Shown here one piece after another: positions 40,081 through 54,148 of a stretch of 64,000 bases of DNA. The translations under genes were made by a program, and so were the position numbers. Numbering within the stretch: position 1 is the first letter of the stretch; each line of letters starts with the position of its first letter. Origin of the DNA: Pholis gunnellus (taxonomy: Eukaryota > Chordata > Actinopteri > Perciformes > Pholidae); assembly GCA_910591455.2 (NCBI GenBank), contig OU342804.1, positions 12,309,133-12,373,132 on the forward strand, written 5' to 3'. The notes under the pieces are model-generated. The model searched no databases. It saw nothing but the letters and a program-made list of their open reading frames with translations, and was not told where the DNA came from.

Positions 40081-43000
40081 TGTAGTATTTTACATGTTGT
40101 GCAGAAACTGTAGTCTTTATACCGTATTGTCTGCATGTTCCAGCCACCTGCATCTCCTTATTCTTAAATTTTAAGTTGCACAAAGTAATGCTGCCTTTCC
40201 TCCTATAGGTTTCAATAAAATTGAAATTTAGTTTTTTTCAGTACTTTCACTCCCCAAAACTACATTTTCAATGCGGTCATGTCATGAACTGTTTACTCTA
40301 CGGAACGCACATGTCTTGACGAGGCAGTCGAGCAGCTATCTGACGACACCATAAATTACAAGTATATAACTACTATGACATAAAATCAGACATATGCTGG
40401 CATGGTGTTCCTTTTTTTGATAGGCTACAACAATGCAGTAAAGCATAGACAAAGCAAGAGCCAAAGAGAAAGAGAGAGACTGAATATATGCAACAAAAAA
40501 AAATCATCACAGGATTTGTATAATTGAATATTGATCTGTTATCACGGACATGCGAGGACCATTATTGAGCCCAACCAATATCGTGTTGAACGATAATCCC
40601 GTCAAATTGGCCAAGCCAATAATAGATTTAATTTTCGTCCTTGTCAATATATACTGTACATACTGTAACACAACACTTTAATGCCACAATAGGCTCACAT
40701 GTACCCAGAAAATAACTAAACCAGAATTGGACAAAGAACAGCAGAGATTGCCGTGAGGCTCCAGTCTGGCTGTCATGCCACATCCACGCCTGGTGGACAC
40801 AGAGCAGCTGAACAAAATGACCCCGTGTCGGCTCCAACATATGCATGTCAAATACTGGATCCAAAGCACGCCTGGTGGACACAAGCCTTTAGAACGTCTG
40901 TTTTTCAAGAAGAACCAAAAGCCAACCAATCAGAGCAAGCTAACTCATCGGCCTCAATTACAGAGAACGTCTGAGCAGCCAAAACGCTGGCCTCATCATG
41001 TCCGCGTTAGCCCTTCTCCAGTCCATCGAGACTGTAATCAGCAGCACACAACACAAACACATTAGCTTTAATTAGATTGTGGGCAGCGCTTTGACTCCAT
41101 CAAATCTAATACATATTATGCTGGATGTAATCCAGCTGGTTGCTATGGTATTGTTGCCTCTGCACTAAAGGGTGGCTGTGAAAATGTGTGCTGCTGGGGA
41201 AATCATGATTTGTCAAACTGGAGATCTTGAGTAAGCTAAAGTATGGTCTATGTGGGTGTGTATAGGTTAATAAGTGTATTTAATGTCGGTGTGCGTGCAT
41301 GAAAGTATGTGTGTAAATGGTTATTTCCAGGTGGTTTAGAGAGAAAGTGTGTGTGTATGTTTGTGTGTGTGGTTTGGGAGGTAGGGGCTTGCTGTTTGTA
41401 TAAATGCATGGCCATGCACAAGTGTGTCAGTGCGACCATGTGTCACATACAACATATGCTCCCCAGCAGCTCTTCCTTCGGAGGGAGGCTGAGCTGTGGC
41501 ACAAAGCAAGACTTTCCCTGACGTGATACACGGGGACAACATGGAGAATGATCCCGGGGGCCACAGAGATCAGCCTTGGGCCTCTAGAAGGCTAGAGATC
41601 TGTTTGTGTCTTCACTGTCAACATCTTGTCTGCTCACTGCCTGTGTAAGCAGGGACACGGACTGCACCACACATATAAACTGTACTGCACATATGGACAA
41701 ATGAAATCCTGAGTACACATAGTGAAATGTGTAAACACCGTGTATATGCACATGGACACGTAGTGAGCTGTCTGACATGGTTGTCAAAATTATGCTTATC
41801 CGTATATTAATGATCTTAGACAGTTGGATATGCTTTCATAATGTTACTTTTATAATGGAGGTTTCTTGGGTTAATATAAAAAAGGACAGTTTTCGACTTA
41901 ACAGTAGAAAATGTTTGATACTCAACAGCTTAGAAATGTTTTCATCAAAGTTTGTATTCAGGTTCATATGAATATACACTAAAAATCCATGTATACCTAC
42001 ACACAACAGAAGCATAACTGCAAATGTAAGTATACAAATAAGAATATTGCATAATTAAGACATGCTTACCGCCACACATACACAAGCAATCATACACGTG
42101 TTCTGCACCTGCACGCACAGTTTGCAGATTTATAAGTAATTAGTATTTGGGTCTGCAACAATTTCCATTATTGATTCAGTTGAAAAATATTTTTTAAATG
42201 AATAGATGTATTTCTATGACTCTGAGATGTAATCAAAACCCAAGGACATTCAGTATCCAATCAAAGGTGCCAAAGAAAAACAGAAAACCTTCACACTTTG
42301 GTTGAAACCAGCAAATTCCATTTTTGCTTGAAAAATTACAAAAATAGTAGCTGATTTTATTTTTTTCTTTTGATGTACTAAATGCTGATTGGGTCATGGT
42401 TTGCTCAAAAAGTATTATATGTTAGTCATCCTCTTTCATAGCTCTGTCCATTTTTGAAAATCACTCATACCAGTAGAAACATTACACAGTGACACGATCA
42501 TCAGCGACAATTGGCTCTCCCTACCCGTATCTTGCACCACCATTGTTAACTTTATATGACACTGGGCAGTCAAACGACTCCAGAGCAACCACTGCTAACA
42601 CAGACCAGTGTCTCTGCAGCCCCCATTATAACAAAAGAGCCCTACAGACATCTCCGTCCCTTATGTCTACAATTTATTAAGACACCTCAGGCAGGCCCGT
42701 CCACAGCTCCAGCCATTCCTCTTCTCCTTAAGGACCTCAGGGAAAAACTTGTGTCAGGTTTAAAGCTCCCAGCCTGTGACTGCATTATGATGCCCTCCCT
42801 GTCGCCACAGCTCTGATTTGGCTTACATGGATTTAATGGAATGAAGCTTTAGTTATTTTTTACACATTGACATGGTCTGTATTTTCAGTCTTTGTTATAC
42901 AGTGGGTTGGGTCTTTGCTGCATGTTGCATTTTCCTTTGTTAGATTTTGAGAAAAGTAAATTAAAAGGAGGTAATAGAGAGAAAGGGGTGCACAGAGAAA

Positions 43001-43095
43001 CAAGTGAAACATAGCACAGCAGTGGTGCCCAGATGTATTAGGTGTGAGTGTTCAGGTTAAGCTGAAGTGTTTTGTTTTTTTTAAGGAATACTTAA
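40081..43095. other. Noncoding stretch with low-complexity parts
   Basis: No gene seen. A 17-bp sequence, cacgcctggtggacaca, occurs at 40785-40801 and again at 40867-40883. TG-rich microsatellite-like sequence lies at 41245-41380. Possible decayed DNA element at 40310-40620 (agcccaaccaatatcgtg). Confidence 0.55.
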
Positions 43096-43100
43096 AATAT

Positions 43101-43395
43101 ATACCACTCTCATGTGCATTTCTTTTGGAGCCTGCAGGTAGTTAAGCTTAGCATACAGACTGGAACAGGGGGACACAGCAAGCCTGCCTCTGCCCAAAGT
43201 AAAAGTAAAAAACTAAATGCCTACTCACACCTCTCATATTATACAAATGAGATTATCTGTACACAAACAGACATTTTAAAACGACAAGATGTGGGTTCAT
43301 GGGGACGTATGCAGCAACTACTGTATTTCTTGTGTGTTCCGTCGCAATGAGTCTTGTCATCGCTCTGAAGTTGCCAGGCAACCAACTCAGACTCA
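43101..43395 (+). repeat. Dispersed teleost repeat with RFX-type palindrome
   Basis: Contains ataccactctcatgtgcatt, agcttagcatacagactgga, acagggggacacagcaagcc and tgcctctgcccaaag, and ends near gttgccaggcaacc. I recognise this order from a repeat found in very many percomorph genomes, including copies in introns and UTRs. This copy is diverged and partly deleted. No open frame. Confidence 0.7.
43370..43382. promoter_or_regulatory. RFX X-box palindrome
   Basis: GTTGCCaGGCAAC fits the RFX consensus GTNRCC-(0-3)-RGYAAC with a one-base spacer. It lies at the end of the dispersed repeat, so it is repeat-borne. Binding is predicted only. Confidence 0.45.
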
Positions 43396-45050
43396 AACAT
43401 AGTTTTAGGCCATGTTCCACTTTGGTCAAACATATTTGCAATTAGCCACCATATTATAAGCTTATCCAAAACATGACATTGTAACACTGCTGTATGCCCA
43501 TTATGCAAATCCCAACATTACCTTCAATGACAATGTTTTTAAATGTTGTGTTTGCAGTATTGGTTAGCGTTGGGCTACTAAAACATTTGGTTACGGCTAG
43601 TTGTCATGGTAAAAACAAAAGACAAAACAAAATGAGTTTCTGCATCAAGGACCCCAAAATGTAATGGTGTAATGATACAGTCCTTCTTACATCTATGATG
43701 CACTGTGTTATTTGAAGGGGTATAAACATGGGTACAATATATAAAGACCCAGACATATTGAGTTATCCATGATCTACCTTTTACACCTGACCCAGAGTGT
43801 TCAGTATGTAAATTCTGACAAACAGAAATTCATCAATATACATATTGTTTTAGTTTGCGCTCAAATGTATTAGTATTTATATAGTCCTTGATTCAAGTTG
43901 TTTTCGGAACATCTTGATAACTATTCATTGATTCAATTTTCACTGGGATGCCCATAGTTCTATCTATTGTGATTTAATTAAAAATATTCTTAAAAAGAAT
44001 CGGGGTGCACTGAAAGCAGTTTCAAGGTTTTAGCTGCATTGGCCATGGAGGGGAAAGACTTTAAGGCTTAAGATTACAACCCTCAGAGAGCGAGAACCCT
44101 CAAATGTCACGGCCACAGCCTCAGCAGATCTTTGGCCAACTGACACAATGAGTGACGTACGGGGCCTTTGCTGCTGTGATGCGCAAACGTTACTGTTTGA
44201 GCTGTTCTGGCTTTGGCCTGCACTAGCCTCTCTGCCTCTCCAAACTTGGAGCGCAGCACCCAAAGCTGTGTGCAGTTACACGTTTCTAATCCTGTAATTA
44301 CTGGCCCATCAGTGCCTAGTAAAACCATAATTGGAACCAGCTGTCTATTTGTTTTGTCTTTTCGTCTCCCAATCTGCACCATGACCAATTTGACATTTGC
44401 AAATGCATCTCTGGACCTCCAATAGAGCCTATTTTTTTAACAAGTTGGGAAGATTTGGTCCAGATCACATTTGTCCAGAACCAAGAGCCAGAGAGGGGGG
44501 GGCACTATCGAGTATGGCAACCTTGTCTCAAATATCCCATGATTCCACAGGGCACAGTGTTTGGCTAGGTATGACTCAGACATGAGGTCCAGCTGTACAA
44601 CGAGCCAAACAACAGACCTTGCTGAAAAAAACATGAAATTGATGATCAGACAAACAGACAAGCTCATGGGCATGCTTAAAGGGAGGTATAAAGGTTACTA
44701 AAAAAACAAACTGACAGTACAGAAGAAGACAAGAAAATGGTAGTCTGGCAGAGAGAGATTGGAGTATTATTTATGCAAACATTTCCCAGAAGCAGCTGCT
44801 CTTTGGGCAAAAAGAAGCACATTGTTTACTCGCTGCTTTTAATGTTCTACTGCTTTAATTTAGTTTATATTTGTTTGTTATCCACCAAGACATGCCTGCA
44901 TACAATCAACTATTAAAAGGACAAAGACATTTTTGTTGTTAAATTAATTTTCTTATTTAGCCATGTAACAGATTGACCCCGTCATGTTTACAGTACACTT
45001 ACTGGTTCTAGATTGAGTCAGCTCTCCACTGGAATGTATTTGGCAAAGCT
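43396..45050. other. Noncoding stretch
   Basis: No gene. The block 44030-44420 is of balanced composition and high complexity and might be a conserved noncoding element. The frames of 60-90 codons there overlap on both strands and look like chance. Confidence 0.5.
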
Positions 45051-45444
45051 TAGCTTGATAGACCCTTTTACGGTTTGTAAACAATGATGACGTATGGAAG
45101 TGTGCGCACGCAGTTTGGCAACGGAGGTACGACCAAAATGCAATAGCTTGTTAAGCTATGCAAGGGAATTAACTACCAAAGATAGCAAACGCAGCCTAAA
45201 CAGATCTGTGTGCTCGTAGTGAGTGGGTAGAATACATTAGCAAGTTGCCCAATATTTATTGGCCAGATACTTAGCGTGTAACATAGCACCAACAAGATAT
45301 TACCAGCCACTAGATGCTTACAACTCTGAACAGAAAGTTTAATACCATGACATAGACTCAGAGTTTTGAGTTTTGTTGAGTTTTTAAAATGGGCGCTTCA
45401 AACACAAGCATTCTTTATCAGTCAAGTAGTAGCAGTCACCTCGT

Positions 45445-45740
45445 TTAATATAGCTTGCCGCCATAGATGCCGCCGGTGTTTCGGTTTATTGAGTGAAAGT
45501 GTCAACTGGTGTCTCTCAGCGGAATGCTTCCGTGGTTGCTCATTGTGATGGCAGCTGTTAAATATACAAACAGATCATGTACTGTAGGTTTCCTTGTGAA
45601 AGCCTTTTAAGCTATTTTAAATATATACTCATCTGTGTTTACTAGTTATTAAGAGCAACCACGGACGCATTCTGCTGAAAGTCACCGGTTAACACGGTCA
45701 CACGATACAACAAAACACCTGGTGCTCTGGTGGATGTAAG
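45445..45740. mobile_element. Long fold-back (inverted-repeat) element
   Basis: The arms 45504-45541 and 45653-45690 are reverse complements at 33 of 38 positions (for example gagcaaccacgga and gctga are shared) around a 111-base loop. Weaker complementarity continues outwards (tcac, aaacacc, cttac/cttgc) to about 45445 and 45740. Transcribed RNA would form a long hairpin. This is probably a fold-back MITE or inverted duplication inside a larger old mobile sequence beginning near 45055. Confidence 0.65.
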
Positions 45741-48700
45741 TCCACTATTTACTGTCTTTTAGCTCTGTGTTTGGTCTCTGTTGAAACAGGTAAAAATCTA
45801 TTTTCCACATAGAACTTAAGCCAAAATATCACTCTTAAAGATGATTACTAGTTCTGTAATTATCATCCTTAGTACCTCTAAAATGATTAAAGTATATTCT
45901 CTCTCAAATAGTTTGTGTCCCACTGAAGTAAAACAGAAGCAAGTAACCACCACATGATATTTTGGTAATCATTCCCTGGGCATAGATAAGTGTTTACCAG
46001 AAAAGATGCACACAGTCGTGTTGAACTTTGTTTTCATTCTGTTTTCATTGTTAAGGTCATTGTTTGTTTGCCTCTCTGTATACATTACATTTCACAGTCT
46101 ATTGCTTCATTCCCATCTAATGACTTGCAGGCACCTCTGTCTGATTTGCCAGAAATGACAGCAGACATGACAGACTAAGTGATTTAAGTTCTGCTCCCGA
46201 GCAGAACTACATGCCCTCAGTGAAACCAGATAGAGAACAACTAAAGAAGCATACAGACCTATCAAGAAATACAATCACGGTACAATAAAGCTGCACAACA
46301 ACAGAAAATACATAATTTAAGATGTTTATGCAATCAAAATGGAAGCAGTTATTATTGTGAAGACTAGACAAGTATGTTTTTTCAAGGACAAGGCCATTTC
46401 ATCTCCTACAAATTATGTTCAGCCTTCATATTGAAAAACATCTACTGCTTATGTTATCAGTCACATTGACTTTTATATTTAAGAGGAAACAAACTAACTC
46501 ACTAACGAAAACAACTGTATTCACTTTTGAAATATGGTTAAATAGAAGTAAATGTGAAGACGGAATAAAAAACAGAGTTTCTTCCTACATAATAGGTTAT
46601 AGTTATCCTGTTTTAAAGTGGATTAAACAGCTTTGGAAGGATTCAGTTTCAAATTGTTTCCATTCAACAATCATATTGTATAACTGAATCAGGGTTCGCT
46701 CGGGGATGAGGGATTTCTTTTTCTTGTCAAATGAAGTTTTGATTCTTATTTATGATCTTAAGAAGGAGGGTAAATTTAGCAATGGAAACCCTGTCATATA
46801 ATATTTGAACATTTTTATGCTCCCACGAAGATGGAGGGCTGTTTCCACGCTATAAAACATTGATGTGAGATAAAAGTATTTCTTCATCTGAAATGATAAC
46901 ATTCTGCTACAGAGTTTGCAGGCTTTCTTTATGGTGTTTGATACTGTACCTTTAGCCACCATTGCTGCAGGGCTCATATTTGAAATGCTACAAATGCTGT
47001 AGAAACACAGGATAATTTAATAGGTTTCTGACTGCCAATCCCCAGGAGCCAACATGAGACAGGGGGAAAAGGCAGCTATTGTAATGTGTGCTTGGCTCTC
47101 TTACATGACTCGGTTGCAACTAGCATTGATAGGAATGATGGTTTTTATATGTATGGCTTTCTGAGTGGCGGCAGATGTTCCGCATTCTCCAGCAGCACTC
47201 CGTTCCGGAGGGAAATCAGGGAAAACTACGCACTATAAAATTAAACCACTGACACTTCACCGGCCCTGAAACCAAATAGGGCCCGCAGCATCAGCAAGCT
47301 GGAGCGAATCCATCATTTCTCATTTTTAGAGGATTCCATCTGTGCTAACTTTCATTAACACTGGCTGTATCTGCACTGAACTGCTTTATAATAGATAAAC
47401 ACCACACCACTTATTCACCAGGGCCCATTGTTTGATATCCCATAAAAACATACAGTGTATAGGATTTGGAAAAATCCCCGATAGGTTAAAGCTATCATTG
47501 TTCATTATATACAACATAGCAATAATTATTTACATTGGTGTGTGCCACAGTTAGTTTCACTCTGTTTTGCCAGGAAAACAACTCCGTCCAAAATGTTTGT
47601 GCTCCAGTTTGAATCAGATATTTTTGGCACTGAATGGTACAGATGGATAAAATGATTTCCTAGATGACTCATTCGAGTTTTATAAAAAGCCCACGTCCCA
47701 GAAATTATTTGTTGCTCTTTGTAACAGGATCCAAAAAAAAAAGTTTTTGTTTAGTTGTTTGATCTTTGTTTTGCTGGTTTTGTTTAATTTTAGAAATGTG
47801 ATTAATTTCCGTCTGAAATAGGCTGTAACGCCTCTCAGCATAGAGACTTGCTTACCTCCTTTAGCATGGGGAAGGTCACATTACAATTTGCTTGAAATAA
47901 TTGACTCAGACCTGATTTAGATTATAATATAACAAGTACAAATCTGTAAAATCACTTGCATGTTCATTCCATAATTGTAGATGTGCTTGCATTGTGTATA
48001 TTCTCAGTCTGCACAAAATGCAGAACTAAGAACGTAAATGTGATTCCTTTTGATTTTGTGCAGTCAGTCAGTGCTTTTTTATTTCAGTAACTGTATTCAG
48101 ATCAAATGCTTTGTATTTTCAGTCCTTTACATCGTAATCTGTTAACCTCCAAAGCTGCCTGCACCAGTAGCCAGTGACACCCAGTTGAACCTGGATAAGA
48201 GGATTAGACCTCAGGCTTTATGGAAATAGTAAAGATCAAAAGAGGACCAGCAATGGTCAGACTGTTCATGCAGGTAGACTGGTGGAACAAAGCCTTTTTA
48301 ATTACCCTTCTAATTGCCCCTTTAACAGTATGAATTAGCATTTTAATGATGGGTATGTAATTAGAGTGGAAAAGGCTATGAGAGCTGCAGGCTGCTAATA
48401 ATGCCTTTCAGCTCAAAGATCATAGCAACAGGAGACAAGAGCAGCTGCACCTGAGCGCTGACACACTGCACTATTCAGCCAACAATGAACAGATGCTACA
48501 TATACACATGCATGCAGAGAGGGACTTTATGCACACACAGGGCACATCAATGGGTGCATGCACACAAAGACTTAGCAGTCACCGGAGTGAACAATTGGTG
48601 TACATCTAGAAACCGAGAAAAGACAGTAATACAAACAATTGTCATACACTAATCCATACACAGCCAGGCCTGATTAAGGCCAAAGGCCTGATTAAATCAT

Positions 48701-51040
48701 TAAACTGATCATTAAACATTAAAGTCATTATATCATCAGTCACCACTGTGCATTGGAACCTGATGATTTTTTTGTTTGGTGGAAACATTAATGTTGGCAA
48801 TAACATACAAGTACTTCTATACATACAGATATACACATTAGACACAGATGCACATGCAAACAGACAGCTTATACACACACGGGCACAGACGCACACATGT
48901 ACTTTTCCAAGCACACAGCCTATCAGTGTCGCAGCCTCACAGAGGATAGCTTTGAGGACCTTGGCAATTACACCATTTACAACAGGCTCCCCTAACAGCT
49001 CGCATGTAGAGAATGAAGGATGGTAAAGGATGAGAGTAGTTTGGCTAAAGGCTTTCCAGCTAATTAAAAGACTAGCCTAGCCTCCAAATGACCATTAGGA
49101 TTCATTTGGCTTGTATGCAAAAAAAAGGCAGAGATGTATATCTCATCATGAAATGGGCGCAAGATGAAAGCAGGCAACATCAAATATGCCCTTTCTGTGT
49201 GCCAATCATTTGTCATAAGAGAAACCGTTTCCTATGTTTACACGCTAAGCAAATTGTTCAACTGCACAAGCACATCAAAGATGTTTTAGTAATGGCCTGT
49301 TCTGAAGGGTTGGTTTTCATATGAATATTTAATAACTAAAATAGGTCTAAAGGAGACACAACGCAGGCAGTAATTATGGGACATAATGGCACTATATGCA
49401 AAACATCAGCGGCACATATCTCATTATTATCCATTAACGATATCTGCAGTGTAATGATGGATGTCTTTGCTCATATAGCTATCTATAATATCATATGGAA
49501 TTCAAAGCAAATGCTCTTCTCTTATTCTTTATGACACAGCTTGTGGTATTTATTTATGATTGGACACTAATAGCTTCCTGCAACAATGACACACATTGTT
49601 ATGAGCTGAAAAGAGATCGAACCAGACATGTAGCCTTTATTTCTATGAAACCTGTAATCAGCCTTTGCATTCAGTATGGAACTTGTCCGTCTTCTGGCTA
49701 ATCTTACTCTAATTGCAGCTGCCCCTTTACAGGCCACAAACTTGGCTCTACAGTCTTTAGCACCCGCATTAAGATTATTTAACCAGAGCCGAGACAGAAA
49801 TATCAAGGCGGAGCTAGCGTCAAGAACAGAGGACTGTCTTTGTGCAGTGTTGCTTCTGGGACTGATGGGGCTTGTCAGTATGCTCGGGATGGCCGTCCTA
49901 ATTATTTTTCCCAGAGATGAGGTCACATTCTTCATGGCCCAATCAGGGATTGAGGAGAGCTTGTTATCAACAATCTGCAGACAAACAAACATGCAGGCTA
50001 AAAGGCAGCCATTCAGCGTACGCCCTTAGAGCGTTTTGCTCTATTCATAATGATCAAATTCAAACTAACAAATGTAGAAACGCAGTAAGGTAAACAAATG
50101 TTATTTATAAAAAATTCTTAATATTTTTAGCATGAGAGCTTTAACTTGGAACAATAGAACAGATTTTTCTCTTTTCCCTCGAGGCACGCAGGACTATGGC
50201 ATGATGACACAGCGGGCAATAATGCCATTAGCAGACTATTATTGTTATTTGATGTGCGTTAAGCAACCCTTGTACAGATGGCTTAGTAATGTTCAGGGGT
50301 ATTAGGCCTGTTGTCATGGTGAACACAAAGGCCCCAGCAAACTGTTGGGGAAAATTGTTGTGATAATAAGCCTTTCTTGTTTTAATGGATTTTTTTTCTT
50401 TCTGGTGATGTTAAATGAGGAACACACCAAGCCCAACAAACAAACCATAATGAGAAGCACGTACATTGTGTATGAACACATTTGCGTCATGTTCATTTTA
50501 ATGTCCGGTGTACATAATATGTATTATTCTGTACGTATCCTCAAAGCTCTAAGAGATGTTTTTGGACTCATTGCTGCTCAAAGAAATTTCAGTAGAGCGC
50601 AGGGCTCTATGGTTGAAGGACGTTCTCCGTACCTTCAAAACAATCACCAGGGAGCAAATGACCTTTCGCTAAGCCTTGCCCCTCTTATTTTACTGTTGTT
50701 ACGCCTGTCGTGCTCGGCTACTATGTTGCCTATCCACATGCAATTATAACGATGGCAGCAAAATCAATCAAAATTCGTAGTAATATCAAGTTAATCTATT
50801 TATAGAGCACATTTAAAAATGACATGTTGACAGAGAGCACATACACATAACTCTATCTTGGGTAACGAGTTTTTGGCAGGCATGGCTGAAATGTCAACTT
50901 CCTTAAATCAGGGCAGAGTCCCATTAGTTCCTCTGAACTTTGATATAGTACCCATAACCCAACAAAACAATGTAGTTAGCTAATCATATGCGGCCTAGCT
51001 TTGGAGATAATGCTAGTTGACTACTGTATGTAGGTATTGA
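45741..51040. other. Gene desert: noncoding sequence, candidate regulatory blocks
   Basis: No exon recognised. A homeodomain-site cluster lies at 48295-48370. The block 49650-50000 is open on both strands (141 codons minus, 117 plus) but has no recognised domain. CA-rich simple sequence lies at 48835-48900. Confidence 0.5.
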
Positions 51041-51042
51041 GT

Positions 51043-51391
51043 GGGGCTGGGAAAATCAAATAGCACAATATTTTGGACCAGATACCTCTATAAATATTGC
51101 GACAGTATTGTAGGGTTGACTATTGGTACTTTCACAAAATATTAACACAATGAGATTTTAGATTAATACTCAGTAATGTGGATATAATGGCTGAAAGTTG
51201 GTCAAGGCAGATTAACTATAATTTAGATCAGCCTAGTAAATTCAGAAATGACGTGACTTTACTGTAACGCTGCCTTTGAAAACCAGGGAAAGACAACACT
51301 TATGCCCTATATTATGATATCCAAAATCTAAAACAATATCTAGTCCCATTTGACAATGTCGATATAATATCAATATTTAGCTCAGCCCTGC
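51043..51391. mobile_element. Near-complete non-autonomous hAT-like element
   Basis: Starts ggggctgggaaaatc and ends agctcagccctgca, giving inverted ends around gggctg/cagccc. The interior has attgtagggttgactattgg, tactttcacaaaatattaac, acaatgagattttaga, cagtaatgtggatataatgg and aaaaccagggaaagacaaca, in the order of a hAT-like family that I know from many teleosts. About 350 bp, no transposase, and the target duplication is not clear. Confidence 0.8.
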
Positions 51392-54110
51392 ATGCTAGCT
51401 TACATAAGAGCAGCTAACACTGTTAAATCCCTTCCTTAGACTTTTGCTGTTGTGTTTTTGGTATTTCAAAGGGGAATAAAAGAACAGCCCCCAGCACACC
51501 GCTTTAACATGTTGAGAAATCCAAAGCACGAAAAACCCAGCCATTACAGCTGCTCAGCTATGATTTAGCAATAGCTGTTTAGCGAATGTATGATTCAAGT
51601 TCAAGATGGCAAAGAGTTTTAAATGTTACCATACATTAGCCTCCTTCGCTTCACGTTGCTTGGTTTTGAGCGAAGTGAGCTCCATCGTTCCAGTTGAAAC
51701 ATGGCCAATCAAAAAATAAAATGTATGTAGTGTATGGATTGTCCCTGTATTCACAAAGGTTATCTAAAGAACAACACAAAGCAACAACACCTATAATACA
51801 CAATAGTACCTTTCCATGTCGATAACAGAGAGTGACATCTGGACCCATACTGACCATACAGTGCTTCCATCACACGTTTGCTTGCACACCAACTTTTTTT
51901 CTTATCAAATTTGATATTTTACAGAGCCCACTCGTCCACGTTCACAATAGGAAGAGCTGATTCTGCTGAAGGTCACCCCGACATCCGAGCTGAATGAATG
52001 ACATTTAGAGTACAATTTCCTATTTTTCCCCATTTTCTTTGATACACGTTACTCTACATGTACGCACCATGCACGCAAGCACACACCCATGCGTGTACAC
52101 ATTAACACACACACACACTCATACTGAAGGCTTTCAGCAGCCACTAAGCTCTTGTATTTTACTGCAATGAGTTATACACACAGTAATGACTTGGCGGGTC
52201 CCTGACTCACTCTCCTTTCTCTTTGGTACGAGATAAAGCAACATTGCAAACTGGATTGACTCCTCAGCTGTAAATCTATAATTTAAAGAAACATTTGTTT
52301 AGGTTGACTAAGTTCCCATATGAGTGTGGTTTACTTCACAGCATCAGAACTCTTACATCATTTATTACTTTTTAATAATATGAATTTTCAACCATTTACA
52401 TCTGGTACTTTTGCTCCTGTTATTAGAAGATGGCATTTCTTCTAACCCTGTTGCAAAAGGACACGTCTCTTTGTGCTCCCTTCCAGGATAATCAAGTCAT
52501 CCTTGTCCACATGCCTCCCTGTATCTCTCCTCCAGCGCCCTGACCTTTATCTTCAGCTAAATCTTATTTGCCTTCAGGACTTTATAGAGTTTTCCACTCA
52601 TTCATAATCTATTTGCAGTGTCCTACAGAATTTTCATTGCTATGACATTTGACAAAAAACTTAATGGTAAGATATTTCAGTCCCTGTATTCATTTGCGGT
52701 CGACTTTGAGTGAATCTTTTTGGAAGCAATGGGTAGATGGATTGTGAGCAGTTTTGCTCCAGGGACATTTTTCCCATAGTTCAAGAAGATTACCTTTTTG
52801 GATGTGTGCTCCATTAAGCAGCTCCCCAAATCAGAAAAATACTCAGAAAACTTTGTGGAGTTGCTATTGTTTACTGTCCTTTAAAAAGAGAGTCTAATGG
52901 ACTACATAACAAACTGAGGAATCACCGGTGTTTTCTGTGACTTTTTCCTCTTACAATTAGATGAGACAGGGAGACACTGAGTGAATGAAACACAAAATAC
53001 ACAAGTCAAATGGTTTAAGATGAATGGATGAAGATGAATGCATTAGGGGTTTCACAGAACAGTCAACTATCAAAACCACTAGCAGACACTGTGCATCGTC
53101 CATCTGCTGTGTTCTTGTGGTGGTGGCACCAACTTAGCTTTTGTGCCCCCCTCAAAATTCCCAAATTCATCTTATTATAAGGAACACCAAATATAATGAA
53201 CATGAATTGATAAATGATGAAAACTGTATTGCTTTCCGATGCAACTCACGGGGGGCTTGGACCGAAAGGGCTGAGCGGAAGCCTCTGGGGGCTGCATCAC
53301 GCATGGGCTTGCAGCCGGTCACTGCTGTAGAGGCAGTGCGTGATATGCGGAGCAGTGGCAGTGCCTCCCACTATATCAGCCACAAAGCAGATGTGTTGTT
53401 ACTGCAGTCAAACACTCAGACGAGCTTGCTGGGTTTAGTTGCTGCTCATTTGTGAACAGCCTCTCAGAGCAAAGATTTCTTTTGGATAGGGAAATGTTTA
53501 TTGGGTACACCTGTACGGTCTATTGCAGTCCAATACAACTGCTCTGCCATAACGTATACTTTTATGATGCCTATAATGTTCAGGTGTTTTTTTAGACTCT
53601 CATAGAGGTGTTTTAGTGTTGAGGTGATAGTAAGTGATGATGTTGTACTGGACTACATTATATTCAAATGTGTTTCCCCCTCAAATTAAAACCAAACTCA
53701 AAATAATTTACGACACATGATTGAGTTTACACTTTTCTAAAAATGTCACCAAAACTCTTCATAATGAGCACCACTAAAGATAGCATCGTTTCACAACATT
53801 TCCTTGTTGCTGAAACGCAGGAGGTCAATTAGGGTAACCTGTGGGTTTTGTCTTGAAACGACAGTATTTATTCAAATCAGTGTCCTCTATCATTACCTAG
53901 TGAATATGATCATATGGCATTACGTTGATCAGGCAGTCCAGTATGCTACTATAGACTCTGCTGCTAAGCCTTACTTAGTTTCTTTTTTCTGTTTCATGGC
54001 TGAAGAGGATAATTAATCCTGCAGAAAAACAAAAGGTCAAGCCCAGTAAACAGGTATGTCATGCAAAATTGTTCTGTTCCAGAAAACCAAAATCATATTA
54101 CTACAACAAA

Positions 54111-54148
54111 TCAGCCTGCAGATCATCACTCAGCCTGCAGATCATCTC
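54111..54148 (+). repeat. 2 x 19-bp tandem duplication
   Basis: tcagcctgcagatcatcac is followed directly by tcagcctgcagatcatctc, one mismatch. Confidence 0.9.
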
